Assembly: GCF_016097555.1 (NCBI RefSeq)
Contig: NC_054704.1
Span: 96,529,500 to 96,593,499, forward strand
Reading direction: 5' to 3'
DNA from: Gigantopelta aegis
Taxonomy: Eukaryota; Mollusca; Gastropoda; Neomphalida; Peltospiridae
DNA: 64,000 bases
The position numbers were made by a program, and so were the translations under genes. Positions within the stretch are counted from its first letter, which is position 1, and the number at the start of each line of letters is the position of its first letter. Below the pieces are notes generated by a model. The model saw nothing but the letters and a program-made list of their open reading frames with translations. It ran no database searches and had not been told where the DNA came from. Of the stretch, positions 11,263 through 22,306 are shown in pieces.

Positions 11263-11550
11263 CATAACCTTCATTACTTACAATTATGCAGTAATAACAT
11301 TGCCTTCATTACTTAAAATTACACAGCGATAACATTGCCCTCATTACTTAAAATTACATAGTGATACCATTGCCCTCATTAGTTAAAATTACATAGTGAT
11401 ACCATTGCCCTCATTAGTTAAAATTACATAGTGATAACATTGCCCTCATTACTTAAAATTACATAGTGATACCATTGCCCTCATTAGTTAAAATAACGCA
11501 GTGATAACATTGCCCTTATTACTTAAAATTACGCAGTGACAACATTGGCT
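11263..11550. repeat. 35-bp tandem repeat, about 8 copies
   Basis: Units of about 35 bp reading 'cattgccctcattacttaaa' plus 'attacatagtgataa' with few substitutions. The stretch 11551-11945 after it shows no gene. Confidence 0.9.
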
Positions 11551-11940
11551 TGTTATCTATAAGTAGCATTTAACAGAAAGTATTAACCCTTGACAGAGAA
11601 ATCACGTTGTACTGACCTGACTGATCAATAACACTAAAGGTAATCTGCTGATAGTACGGTATCGGGTCAATACACATAACGTATTCTTTATTATACGTGA
11701 ATAATGCTTTAGTGCATGCAGTGGTTGTTATGGGTTTAATGAAATCCTCATAGATACGAGCTGTATTCACAAATAAATATAGCTTTTATTCATAACATTA
11801 AAGAAATGGCATTTATTTTTGTTAACTTGTAGTTATACTCTCAGACAAATATATAGTAGGGTTAGAGGATACTCAAGCTAAACATAGCATACATATAACA
11901 AAGCATACTATTAACCCTGAAAATAAGAAAATAGTCATTA

Positions 11941-11945
<5 letters not shown>

Positions 11946-12006
<61 letters not shown>
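11946..12006. repeat. (TA)n microsatellite
   Basis: About 61 bp of TA dinucleotides. Confidence 0.95.
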
Positions 12007-12009
<3 letters not shown>

Positions 12010-13240
12010 GTGGAAATATAGTCTCCACAGTATTTTCCCTGGTACTATTGCGGTCAATGAGTAACAGAGGAGTTAAATTTGCCAGCATTAGAAACAGAAA
12101 TGATTAAGAGTAAGTGTCATAGAAAAATGAAAGAACCACGAGAAAACAAAAGCCGCGGGAAACTGAAAACACCGCGGCAACCTCCACGGCACTTCCCATT
12201 GCCGTGGTTAATTATCAGGCGTGTAGGACAACATAGCATGTCATGGCTTGAAATAGCTTAGTATAGTATACCACAGCATATAAATAAGAACAAAAACGGT
12301 ATGTTTCACATGATTAGATTTCTCTAGCTCAGAGGTATTGAAAACATGTTTTCGTCACGTTGTATATTACTGTAATTATAGGTCTGTAGTGTCAATTTAT
12401 GGCGAGATGTTCGTCCAAACTTCCTTCGAAGTAGTAATCAGAGGCTCTTTATTGCCAATATCGACCAGTGATAATTATCGGTGATAATTTACAAAGAGGT
12501 CGCCTTCTACATCTAGGGTTCTGAGGCCACCATTCGGCACATTTTGAAAGTCCAATTATATTATCTCTGTAGAGATAATTTATAGGGGGCGCATCAACGC
12601 CTGTGCTGTATCACGTTCACTTCCGGGCGTGTTTACAGACGTAGCGAAGCCATGTGGTGTAGCTAATGATAGGCTTTAACGCTCCATGGGTCCTTAAATT
12701 GAAATCTACATCACACGAACATTCATAAATTCGCCTCTAATGAAGACGAGTGAAGAATAATGCTTTTCTATGGAAATAGGATGCAGCTTTGCAATTAAAG
12801 ACAACAAACCTAAGGTTCGGTTCGCCAAAAGTCTTTGCATAGATAACAGAAAATAAGCTCAATAGATATGTCTATCTGTGTTACCATATTCCGAACTGTT
12901 TGTTTCTATAAAGCTATCATTTGATTTGCGAAGCACTGATGGATTCAAAGAAGGGTTTGTGTTCCCTGGTTTTATCTACTATTACAACTTGCAATACATA
13001 AATAAATGTTTAGTCGTATGTTAATCAACATTTAAGAAAACATAAAAACAAAAAACCCCAAAACCCACACACCAGACCCCACCAACACCAGTGGTCTAAA
13101 ACGCAATTGTCTACAGTAATCCTACTCCAGTGCCCCCTCCAAATTTCATAAATCCTACCCTGATAAAAACGCAAACAACTAAACACCTAAAAACAACCCA
13201 AAAAACAAACATAAGGTTAAAACAACATAAGATGTCACTC
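12007..13240. other. No gene recognised
   Basis: Unique-looking AT-rich sequence with short CpG-containing patches near 12590-12660. I see no exon with convincing splice sites, no transposon termini and no repeat array. Confidence 0.5.
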
Positions 13241-13458
13241 GTTGCCACAGTTGTTTTTAGCCCGTGCACCATGACTGGTATATCAAAGGCCGTGGTATAT
13301 GTTATTTGTGGTGGTGCATATAAAAGAGCCCTTGTTAATAATGGAAAAATTTAGTCCTCTCTAACACAATATGTCAGAATTGCAAAAATGTTTGACAGCC
13401 AAAAGTCTATGATTAATAAATCTAGTGGTGTCGTTAAACAAAACAAAACTTTGACTTT
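13241..13458 (+). mobile_element. Partial SINE
   Basis: Contains 'cgtgcaccatgactggtata' 'tcaaaggccgtggtat', 'gtgcatataaaagagccctt' and the tail 'gtggtgtcgttaaacaaaac'. The tRNA-like head is missing or too worn to see. A (CATA)n tract follows at 13471-13509. Confidence 0.65.
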
Positions 13459-13510
13459 TTGATTGTTACATACATACATTCATACATACATACATACATA
13501 CATACATACG

Positions 13511-14323
13511 TAAACCTTAATAATCTGTGGTTTCGACACGACGTAGGATTATATCTTTAAAGTTGGGTCAATCACATCGTCAAACATCTGTTGCATATAC
13601 GAACAACCCGTCATTGATGCAAGGGCTAATGCTGTCAGTTTACCAACTAATCTCATTTTATTCCAACGTGTTTGGAAAAACATTAAGATCATTTGGAAAT
13701 TGGTTCTGAAGTACTTTCCAGTTCGTAGAAGTCCTAACACCCCCTGAAGGTCAATACGCACGTAGCTACACGCAGGTCCGAGTCCCTGGGTCGGAGTGGA
13801 ATCACGGTTGGGCGACACTCACACCTCACAAATTCCTTCACATCGTATCTGATGCATCAGCCGTCTGACAGATTATTGCAAAATCAGACGAACACATCAG
13901 TATGGCCAAGTTTACTAATCAGATCTCCGTCTCCACCTTCTGCTGTCTGACCGCACAGCTTTTTGTTTGGTTCTACTTTAGAAATCATGAAAGGAGATCT
14001 AAGCGGGTTTTTAAAAAATATTTTAATATAATATTAAGATCGGATCAAAACGCGTCTCATTTATACACCGTCTAAGATGGTGACGACGACATTACTGGCT
14101 GCACACGTCATACAATGATGTTCTCGTCACGCATCGCTCTGATTATGCACGGCGGGCTAACAAAAGAAGAACAAGTGACTGGACACAACAAGTGACTGTC
14201 TACACGACATGCTTTGTTCCAATTGGTGGGCAGCGATGAGGCGTGGCCACAAACCCTGAAAAGGACAAACGCACCAAGAAAGGCAGACACTGATGATTTT
14301 AAAATGAAGGTTTGTTGACTTAC
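13511..14323. other. No gene recognised
   Basis: Open frames on both strands around 13527-13818 overlap each other and have no recognisable domain. 14050-14320 is more GC-rich and is probably intron 1 of the candidate minus-strand transcription unit whose first exon is at 14324-14389. Confidence 0.4.
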
Positions 14324-14389
14324 CTGAAGTCGGCCACAACAGAACATCACCACGATCACATCCAAAATTGGAACCCAGACTAAGAGCAT
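14324..14389 (-). CDS. Candidate first coding exon with signal peptide
   Basis: Minus-strand ATG at 14389 opens 22 codons, MLLVWVPILDVIVVMFCCGR and two more residues (L, Q), ending exactly at a consensus donor CAG|gtaagt (donor at 14322-14323). The peptide is hydrophobic with a short polar end, as in a signal sequence or anchor. The upstream DNA (14.4-15.3 kb) is CpG-richer and carries CCAAT and X-box-like sites, supporting a promoter. Against it: another ATG at 14450 lies out of frame upstream, and no second exon of this gene could be recognised towards position 1. Gene identity is unknown. Confidence 0.3.
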
Positions 14390-14599
14390 GGATTCCTTCC
14401 CCAGCCTTCGTGCGCACTCGCCCTTCGTTTACACACCACGCCAATGGCATAGGACAGATATATATTAATCACAGTCACCTACATCACGGTACTGTTGGCA
14501 AAGATGGCAGTGGCCAGCTTTTTCATGTTCGTGCCCAAACTCTGTCTATAATATGTCATTTAGTAACTAGGTTAACGCTTTCTGATTTACCCGCTCTCT

Positions 14600-15300
14600 G
14601 AATCCATTACCAGGGAAGTCTGTAATTGAATTTCCACCGTGTCAACCCGATGTTTTGTTGTCACCGAATCACAGCTGGCAGTATCCGACCTAGCTGAAGG
14701 ACGGCACGAGTCTAAGCGGTAGTCTGTGGCAGTGGCAGTGTATTGTCAGAGTGTAGGTAGTGGTCATTCCTGAGATCTGCAGCAGACGAGGTGGCATTGT
14801 CACTGGCGACATTTGGCGCGAGCAGAGCACGCGCACGGTCACTGGCTGCTGCTACAGAGATCTGTCTCCATAATGAAGTGCCGAGGTCGATTATCGAGAC
14901 TTCCAGTCATCAATCTGCCTGCCTTTCACTCATTCCTCCATATCTCATCAGATTTCAGGTACGGGCATGCCAATACCGCTTCCGTGCTTTCCGCTCGCCC
15001 ATTTATATTCTTCGCTTATATCTAAGCGCACACTTTTTTTTTCTCCAACAATGGACCAATATTGGCCGCGTGCTAGACTTCAGACGTTTCCCGCCACTCG
15101 TTGCCACGGCAACAAGTCCATCGCTACTTGACAATATAACGTGGCATTTCGATGCAAGGTGACAGGCCTAAACATCCAGCTTGTTAACAGATTTTTAGAG
15201 TTTCCCCACCCTCCGGCTTCATATTGCCCGAAATCGTCAGAATGAACTTGGAGTACCATACAGACGAAGCGCACGTCCGATCGATATAGTGCCGCGGATA
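14600..15300 (-). promoter_or_regulatory. CpG-richer promoter-like region
   Basis: This segment has clearly more C, G and CpG than its AT-rich surroundings ('ggcgcgagcagagcacgcgc', 'attggccgcgtgc'). It includes a CCAAT-like element (accaatattggcc, about 15054-15066) and an X-box-like palindrome. It lies just upstream of the candidate signal-peptide exon on the minus strand. The overlapping open frames (14791-15162) show no domain, so I read this as regulatory or 5' untranslated sequence. Confidence 0.35.
15100..15113. promoter_or_regulatory. RFX X-box-like palindrome
   Basis: GTTGCCACGGCAAC matches the symmetric RFX-factor X-box (GTTGCCATGGCAAC) at all but one central position. X-boxes drive ciliary and some other genes in animals. 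It lies about 710 bp upstream of the candidate ATG at 14389, rather far for a core element. Confidence 0.4.
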
Positions 15301-15714
15301 GTCCTACAAATTAGTGTTGCGTCGCATTATAGTTGACATACTCTACGCACAATGACAAGTGGGTGGCATTTTCTCTTTACACTGTTATCGAAATAAGCAA
15401 TGGCTTGGGAATATGCAATTAATATTACCAGCGTGTGGAGCACGGGCAGCAGCGCCGGGACAATTCTCTCGCCGGCAACAACATGACGCTTCGGTTTGGA
15501 ATTTAGATTTCGTGTCGTTTAGTAATTCAATATGGAATATTAACACCAATTTGATACAACAGTCGCCTTGCATTTGATCTCATTAGTGACATGTTCATCC
15601 GAAGAGTCAATCGAATTAACTTCTATAACGAAGATGCGATGCATGTCCCAATTTGGAGATGAGGAGCCCTATAGCTATATACAGACATTGATGTTGGTTT
15701 TGAATTGGTAAATT

Positions 15715-15727
15715 ATCTTTGTCAATG

Positions 15728-15767
<40 letters not shown>

Positions 15768-15780
15768 CATTGACAAAGAT
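15715..15780. repeat. (CA)n microsatellite bracketed by a 14-bp inverted repeat
   Basis: atctttgtcaatgt (15715-15728) and its exact reverse complement acattgacaaagat (15767-15780) enclose about 36 bp of CA repeats. A TATG-rich tract follows to about 15845. Confidence 0.9.
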
Positions 15781-15845
15781 ATTTTATATATGTATATGTA
15801 TGTATATGTATATGTATCTGTATATGTATATTATGTATATGTAAA

Positions 15846-17293
15846 TGTTTGTCTACAACACTGACAATTCGAATTCGGGAACGGTGACAGAACACACATC
15901 CCTGCATTAAATCTAATACCAACCACATAGAAGTCCGCCTGTTGGAAAACAACAATTAGTTTCGTGAATATGTGACAGACGTAATATACCAGTCGTAGAT
16001 CACTGAAATACGTACGCAGATACCCCCTCCCCACACTGAATCTAGATGTGCACTAATACCTTTAATGAAATAATAATATTACGACCACTACGCCTTAAAG
16101 AAAAAGAAAGCACAAGTTTGTCAGATATGCAAAGCTGTTCACATTAACGAACTTAAAGTCGCAGATCCTAGTTTCAACCCGTAAAAATGGACACTAAGTT
16201 TGATTAATTTACAAGCCTGTAACACATTTAGATAACGTTACAACAGAATGAATAATCTAAGCAATAAAATATAAGTAAGGTATGATTTCAATTATCAAAA
16301 ACGGCTCTAATAGTGAAAAATATGCCTTAGTGTTTAAAACAACTAGGGTCTGTCCCTTTAAGTGATAAATGTTTTTCCGGGAGACAGTGCGGTCATATGT
16401 GCTAGTCGACAGTACAAAATATGGTTCTGTGTGCTTCCAAGGCATGGTCTTCAAATGAGAACTAGTATAAAAACTAGAATGTGCCTAGAAAATAGTGTCT
16501 AATTACTAACATTCAAATATACGACTGAAAATTAAAACGCTTAGCCCATGCCATTCAGATATAACGCATAATGAATAGGTGTTGGACGGCATTCCAGCTG
16601 TCAGGTTCGATCCTTTTAAATTACTGCGTATAATACACGTCGTCTAGTCTTGACGGATAATACACTCATTGACACGGGGTTTAGTTAAGTAGTATTTGGT
16701 CAACAGGTTAAAAATGTGTCTGTCTGTCTGTTCTTCCCTCCCTTCTCTATCTCTTTCTTGCAGAGTTGTGCCTGGAAATTTATGAGTGGTGGAAATAATA
16801 TAACACAAGCATATTTGTGAGGCACTTCTCTCTCTCTTACTAAATCTTCAACACGGAGGGGTTTTCGGGCATATTTGAAATCTGCCGAAATGGGCTTATA
16901 GGATTAGTTACATGAACGTTAGTTAGTAACGATACGTGTAATTTTGTTCGCTCCAATTGTTGTTTAACCCATTAATTTTAAGAGTATCCCATATCGATAC
17001 CTTACGACGGGAGAAGTTGAATTAAAAAAAACCCCATAAAAATACCGAAAATATCTACTGCATGACATAGGCGTACGGCCTCCAATTTTTTTTAAAGGAG
17101 CAGACTGGCTTTTGCCCGAATTAAACGAAAATGCTCGAATCTGCATAGCAACATGTTAAACCCCAGTCTCGCATACACGAATTATATTCCGAATGGGCCC
17201 GATTTAAGGATTCTTGGCGATTCTTGGATATACGTACTGAGACCGAAGGGAGTTCCTGGCCTTTCGTCAGTATTCTTGAATGTTCTGGATCGA
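15846..17293. other. No gene recognised; one solo transposon terminus
   Basis: AT-rich sequence without convincing exons. At about 16345-16363 stands CTAGGGTCTGTCCCTTTAA, resembling the end of the TTAA MITE at 790-1608 but without a visible partner. Confidence 0.5.
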
Positions 17294-17331
17294 CTCCCGA
17301 CTGTTTTGAACATGTTCAAAACTGTCGGGAG
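17294..17331. repeat. 38-bp near-perfect palindrome without spacer
   Basis: ctcccgactgttttgaaca is followed immediately by tgttcaaaactgtcgggag; 18 of 19 positions pair. No transposon-like sequence is evident on either side. The stretch 17332-18086 contains no recognisable gene, and a short C tract and CA run lie at 18088-18123. Confidence 0.9.
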
Positions 17332-18479
17332 CAAAATAATAGCATTACTGTCAAACAGCTATATACGGTTGTGAACGAATCACTACTTATTTTTTCATGG
17401 ATTACGACTGATTTTGAGGGTAGAATGATGAAAATTCTCTATCACATATGACAGCAGGTTTTTAAAATGATATAAGCACGGTTATAAATATTTTGGAGTT
17501 ATACATGGTGGTTAATTCTCAAAGCAATAACGAAGACATCTTTCAAAGTGCGCGTCTATCCAGGTGATGACTTCCTATTTACTGCTTGTTGAGTGCAGTA
17601 TATCAGTTTCAAAGTGGCCGGAATAATGATCCAGCGTCACTACATAATCACGGCACTCGCTTTTAACGAGATCCATCCTGACCTTTTGACATGGGAGCTC
17701 TAACACTTCCTGACTGATTAATAGCTATGTTTGTCGTTTTAAGAGAAAACTTGGCAAACAGAGCGCGGGGAAATCCATTTCTTAATATCTAGATTCTAAT
17801 CAATGTCGATACAGAGGATACGCCCCTTTCTGTCAATTAGAGGAAAAGGCTTACATTAAGTAGTTTTAAAATATGTTCGAAATCTCACCAGTGTTTCATA
17901 CATTTAACATACCCAGTGTAAACAAGTTTATATTTTACCGAACATTTATTTTAAAACCTAAAAACTGCTGTCGTCAATTCTCTCAAGGCTTACATTTGCC
18001 ACCCCATTTCCCTCCAGCTAATCCCGATTCTAGGATCAGACTATCAACTGCCACGACGGAGATAGCCAACTCGACGGTTGTGTTGTAATCCCCCCCCCCC
18101 CCCACCACCACCACACACACACACTCCTGGCCTAAGACTGATGCGCTCAGATTAACAACTAATCGGTCGTTGTAGTTGTTTACGACGAGAATCGAGTTAC
18201 AAGAGCGCTCAAACTAGCAACTGGACAGTGCTAGAAGTCGTGAGATCGGCGAGTTGGTAAACATCGTCGTGACAGTTGGTAGTCTGACACTAGCATAAGT
18301 TTGCTAATGCGAGGATAGTGTGCGGGGTGTGTATCAATGGTAGACTGCAAGTCTGATGTGCCGTAGGTCATATGATCAATCTTCCTTGGGGGACCAATTG
18401 CAATTTTTCCTCTTCCAACCCGTGCTATTATACTGGATGTCAACATTTGGTAAATCTGACATAGTCTTTGAGGAAATGA

Positions 18480-18660
18480 GCTACTTTTTGCATTATATGC
18501 ACTTTCTAACAGAGGACTTTACCCACCATTGCCTTAAATATACCAGCTGTAAAGCACTGGTAGGGAGGGAGAAAAACCCAATCAGAGTAGTTCGCCGAGG
18601 GAGGTGGATCTTACAACCCAAGCACCTCAAATGAGAAGTATACCCCTGAGCTGGATCCCG
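18480..18660 (-). mobile_element. Degraded SINE
   Basis: Contains 'ttatatgcactttctaacag', 'taccagctgtaaagcactgg' and a head remnant 'gcacctcaaatgagaa..cctgagctggatccc'. Many substitutions; no clear target duplication. The sequence 18661-19049 holds no recognisable gene. Confidence 0.5.
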
Positions 18661-19049
18661 AGTCACGTGGATTACGTGACTTGAAATATACAGTGTGCAT
18701 CTTTTTCTTCAGCTAACACTATCTGCCATAATCCATTCTGTGAGTGTGAACTAATATGAATAAGTTTATTTCATTCTGATTTATAGCGACATAGCCACAT
18801 TTCAATTATATACTAACTATTGATAATTAAGCCCATAATAAATCATCCAAATTTGATTACATCAAGCAACAGATATGATACATACTATTACATTTTTGTT
18901 TGTCAATAAAAAAGGTTTTTATCCTCAGGATGGCTCGGAATGAAAAGCTAGGATTTATTTTACTATGGCCCAACAAGTGTGGTATGATGACTAGGTAACT
19001 ATGTAGCTAATTGAATAAGGTACGCTTTAGAGAAAGAAAAAAAAGAGAA

Positions 19050-19250
19050 AAACAAAGTGTTTTGTTTAACAACACCACTAGAGCACATTGTTTTCAGATC
19101 AAAGTAAATGTATATATTTTCTGGCAATATTTTGCTGGCTTGTTTAGTATGTTTTTAGCCAGCGCATCACGGCTGGTGTATCTCCAAGACTATATTTGAC
19201 ATCCAATAGCTGATGATTAATAGTGTTGTTAAACAAAACAAACTTTATGT
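19050..19250. mobile_element. Two opposed SINE tails
   Basis: A minus-oriented tail ('gtgttttgtttaacaacacc' 'actagagcacattg') at about 19055-19095 is followed by a plus-oriented tail ('gacatccaatagctgatgat' ... 'gttgttaaacaaaacaaact') at about 19197-19243, with worn sequence between. Confidence 0.55.
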
Positions 19251-19439
19251 TTGTTTAGTAGGTAATCAGCCATGACATGCTGTCTTTAACTGTTGTTTTT
19301 TGTGTTTTATTAAACAATTTGATCCATGGTGTATATTTGAAAAACGATTAGAATCATTGCTACAGTCTATCAGATTGATGCATTCACATTCATGTTTTGC
19401 AATAATTTGTATTTCTACATCACAAATACAAAAATAAAA

Positions 19440-19690
19440 CACCCCCTCACACACACACACACACACACACAACTGTGAATAAAACAAACGTTTAGGTTCA
19501 CATAATTTATTAATATTTATTAATGAATTCGTAATGAGATCGTAAAAAATATTGTGTATGCATGCATGTGGTGTGTGTGTGTGTGTGTTTGAGTGTTTAG
19601 TGTAGGTATATAGGTGGGTGGGTAGACAGGTAGACAGGCAGACAGGTAGGTAGGTAGGTAGGTAGGTAGGTTGATAAGTGGGTAAATAGG
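19440..19690. repeat. Cluster of short tandem repeats
   Basis: (CA)n at 19449-19471, (GT)n at about 19571-19588 and (GTAG)n at about 19640-19671. 19691-20228 is AT-rich without a recognisable gene. Confidence 0.85.
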
Positions 19691-20228
19691 TAGAAAGGTA
19701 GGTAAATGGAAGACCTCTAAATACAACCTACTTAAATACCATAAATATATGCCAGACACAAAATAAATAAGTAAATATGAAAGTCAACACTTAAAATAAT
19801 TATATATGTGTAACAACATACAAAGGGTATATACAGAAGTACACAACAAAATAAGTACACATGCTAAAATATAATGTATTTATGTTAAAATGTTCTATAT
19901 AATGACATTATGTTTAATATATACTGTAATTTAAACAATTCTTTAACTATTGTTTTTGAGTATACATGAAACTGAAATATTGGCAAGTATTGAAATATGC
20001 TTCTAAATTTTTTTTAGAAAAAATTATCATATGAGTAAAACTGTATGCAACATATAAATATACAATATGACAGATTTAATTGTTACAAAATAATAACAAT
20101 AATGGTAAATGGTGTACACCTGGAAAACAAATGTGTAGAAATGACAATGAAATAATCACAATCTGTTTGTTGTCAAACACATGACATCATATGATTACAC
20201 ATTCCATTTAACCATTTAACTGAAAGAT

Positions 20229-20401
20229 AGTGAAACCTGTCTAAACTGGACCCTGAACAAACCAGAATCATGTCATAACTGGCCAAGTTTCATGGACCCA
20301 AATTTTCTATATTCTAAAACGAGACCCTCTAAACACGAGATCCTGTCTAAATAGGATTAATATTAGGTCTCCGGTGTGATCCGGTCTAGACAGGTTTCAT
20401 T
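20229..20401. mobile_element. Short MITE with 'tgaaacctgtctaga' termini
   Basis: The left end 'agtgaaacctgtctaaact' and the reverse complement of the right end 'aatgaaacctgtctagacc' match at most positions, giving a unit of about 173 bp. A related half-element ('acagtaaaacgtttc' 'aaaaccgaacc') lies near 42256. The superfamily is not assigned. Confidence 0.6.
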
Positions 20402-20663
20402 GTATATAGACAAAAGAACAGCTATAAACATATAAATCTGTAGAAGAAAGTAAAGTGACATGTAAATAGAACAAGACATACATGTCTTAAAAAACGTTTT
20501 AAAAAACCCACCCAGATAAACAAATGTTAAAAAAAACTGTCAATTCAGGAACACGATTATAAATCCTCTAACAAAAGAGCAACAATTTTATTTTTGGTTT
20601 ACCTAGCCATAATAAAACAAAATGTAAATTTAGATCTGAATAAAAATCTGTAAATTTGCTATA

Positions 20664-21634
20664 CTGATGGAAAGAAATAAGGGAACACGTTGTATTATAG
20701 ACCACATGTACTCACTACTGGTCTAGAGTTGTTATGTCTGTATAAAACAAGCATCCTGAGAGTACTGCTAAAACAATACATGTCCCCTACCAGGCCCAAC
20801 TAATTGTCATATCTCATCAGTACAAAGGCCATAACTCTGTGAAAAATGGGTAAAAGAAAGAAATGTTTTATTTAACAACGCACTCAACACATTTTATTTA
20901 TAGTTATATGGTGTCAGACATATGGTTAAGGACCACACAGATATTGAGAGAGGAAACCTGCTGTCACCACTTCATGAGCTACTCTTTTCGATTAGCAACA
21001 AGGGATCTTTTATATGCACCATCCCACAGACAGGATAACACATACCACGGCCTTTGATATACCAGTCGTGGTGCACTGGCTGGAATGAGAAATAGCCCAA
21101 TGGGTCCACCGGCAGGAATCGATCCCAGAATGACCGTGCATCAAGTGAGCACTTTACCACTGGGCTGTCTCCCCCCAAAATGGGTAAATTACCATGAAAA
21201 TAAAACTTGATCTGTAAATTTAACGAACATGATAAAGCTATACACAAAATTTCAGCTCAAAATCTGAAGGCATTGTGAAAAAAGATCCAGAAAACTATAT
21301 GTGGGACAGATAGGTGGACAGACGGACAGACAGACAGACAGAATGATGGAGATGAAACCATATAGTCCCCTCCAATTGGATTGGTAGGGGACTAATAAAA
21401 AACAGAGATGTTATGTGGAATTGAATGTCATGTACTGTGATACTGTGGATGAAGGTCAGGGCTTCTATATTATGGTAGCCCCACTCTCATAGCTAGTGAT
21501 ATTCAATGTTGGGCTAGTAAATAACCTACTATCTTCATGCCCGACGGCTAGTGAAGAAAAAAGTGAAATGTAGTCAAGTCAATTTTGTAAATATGAATAT
21601 TGTATTTATGTGTCCCCTTATTTCTTTCCATCAG
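20664..21634. mobile_element. Non-autonomous Tc1-like element carrying a SINE
   Basis: The ends 20664-20687 and the reverse complement of 21611-21634 match at nearly all positions (ctgatggaaagaaataaggg shared) and are flanked by TA at 20662-20663 and 21635-21636. The inner part of the terminus, 'aaataagggaac', is shared with the Tc1 element at 8506-9845, so it is probably a related family. There is no transposase. A complete SINE (20855-21176) has jumped into it. It lies downstream of the BTBD19 stop codon. Confidence 0.75.
20855..21176 (-). mobile_element. Full-length SINE nested in the Tc1-like element
   Basis: Tail 'gaaatgttttatttaacaac' at left, head 'gggagacagcccagtggtaa' in reverse complement at right. 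A perfect 12-bp target duplication, aaaatgggtaaa, is found at 20843-20854 and 21177-21188. Confidence 0.9.
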
Positions 21635-21870
21635 TATATACTGTCAAAACATTTCATACAAGAAGAAGAACCGGAAAAGTGTCCATGTTGCACTACAAAA
21701 ATAAAGAATTCAGGATATTTTGATTTATGATTCTTATCTACATTTCACAGATAATGAGGTACTAACAACAAACACCGAAATAACTGTATGTCTATATGTC
21801 ATACGTATCTTACACAAACAATGTACATGTTTAAATGATTACACACAGTCTGAATGATACATGATTTTAA

Positions 21871-22213
21871 GTTGAAACTGAATTCATTGTTACAACAATA
21901 CATGTTGTTCTGTTGAAACTGAATTCACTGTTACAACAATACATGTTGTTCTGTTGAAACTGAATTCACTGTTACAACAGTACATGTTCTTTTGTTGAAA
22001 ATGAATTCATTGTTACAACAATACATGTTGTTCTGTTGAAACTGAATTCACTGCTACAACAATACATATTGTTCTGTTGAAACTGAATTCACTGTTACAA
22101 CAATACATATTGTTCTGTTGAAACTGAATTCACTGTTACAACAATACATATTGTTCTGTTGAATCTGAATTCACTGTTACAACAATACATGTATTTTCTT
22201 CTGTTGAAACTGA
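21871..22213. repeat. 41-bp tandem repeat, about 8 copies
   Basis: Units begin gttgaaactgaattcact and contain the near-palindrome 'aacaatacatgttgtt'. The array begins 94 bp beyond the BTBD19 stop codon, on the 3' side, so it may be transcribed as part of the 3' untranslated region. Confidence 0.9.
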
Positions 22214-22306
22214 ACAATGAGTGTAATTTTGACTAAATGCATTATAGGACACAAATGCCACCTGTTAAAATGGACTGGAAAGTTTGGCGCATTTTTCACT
22301 GGTTAG

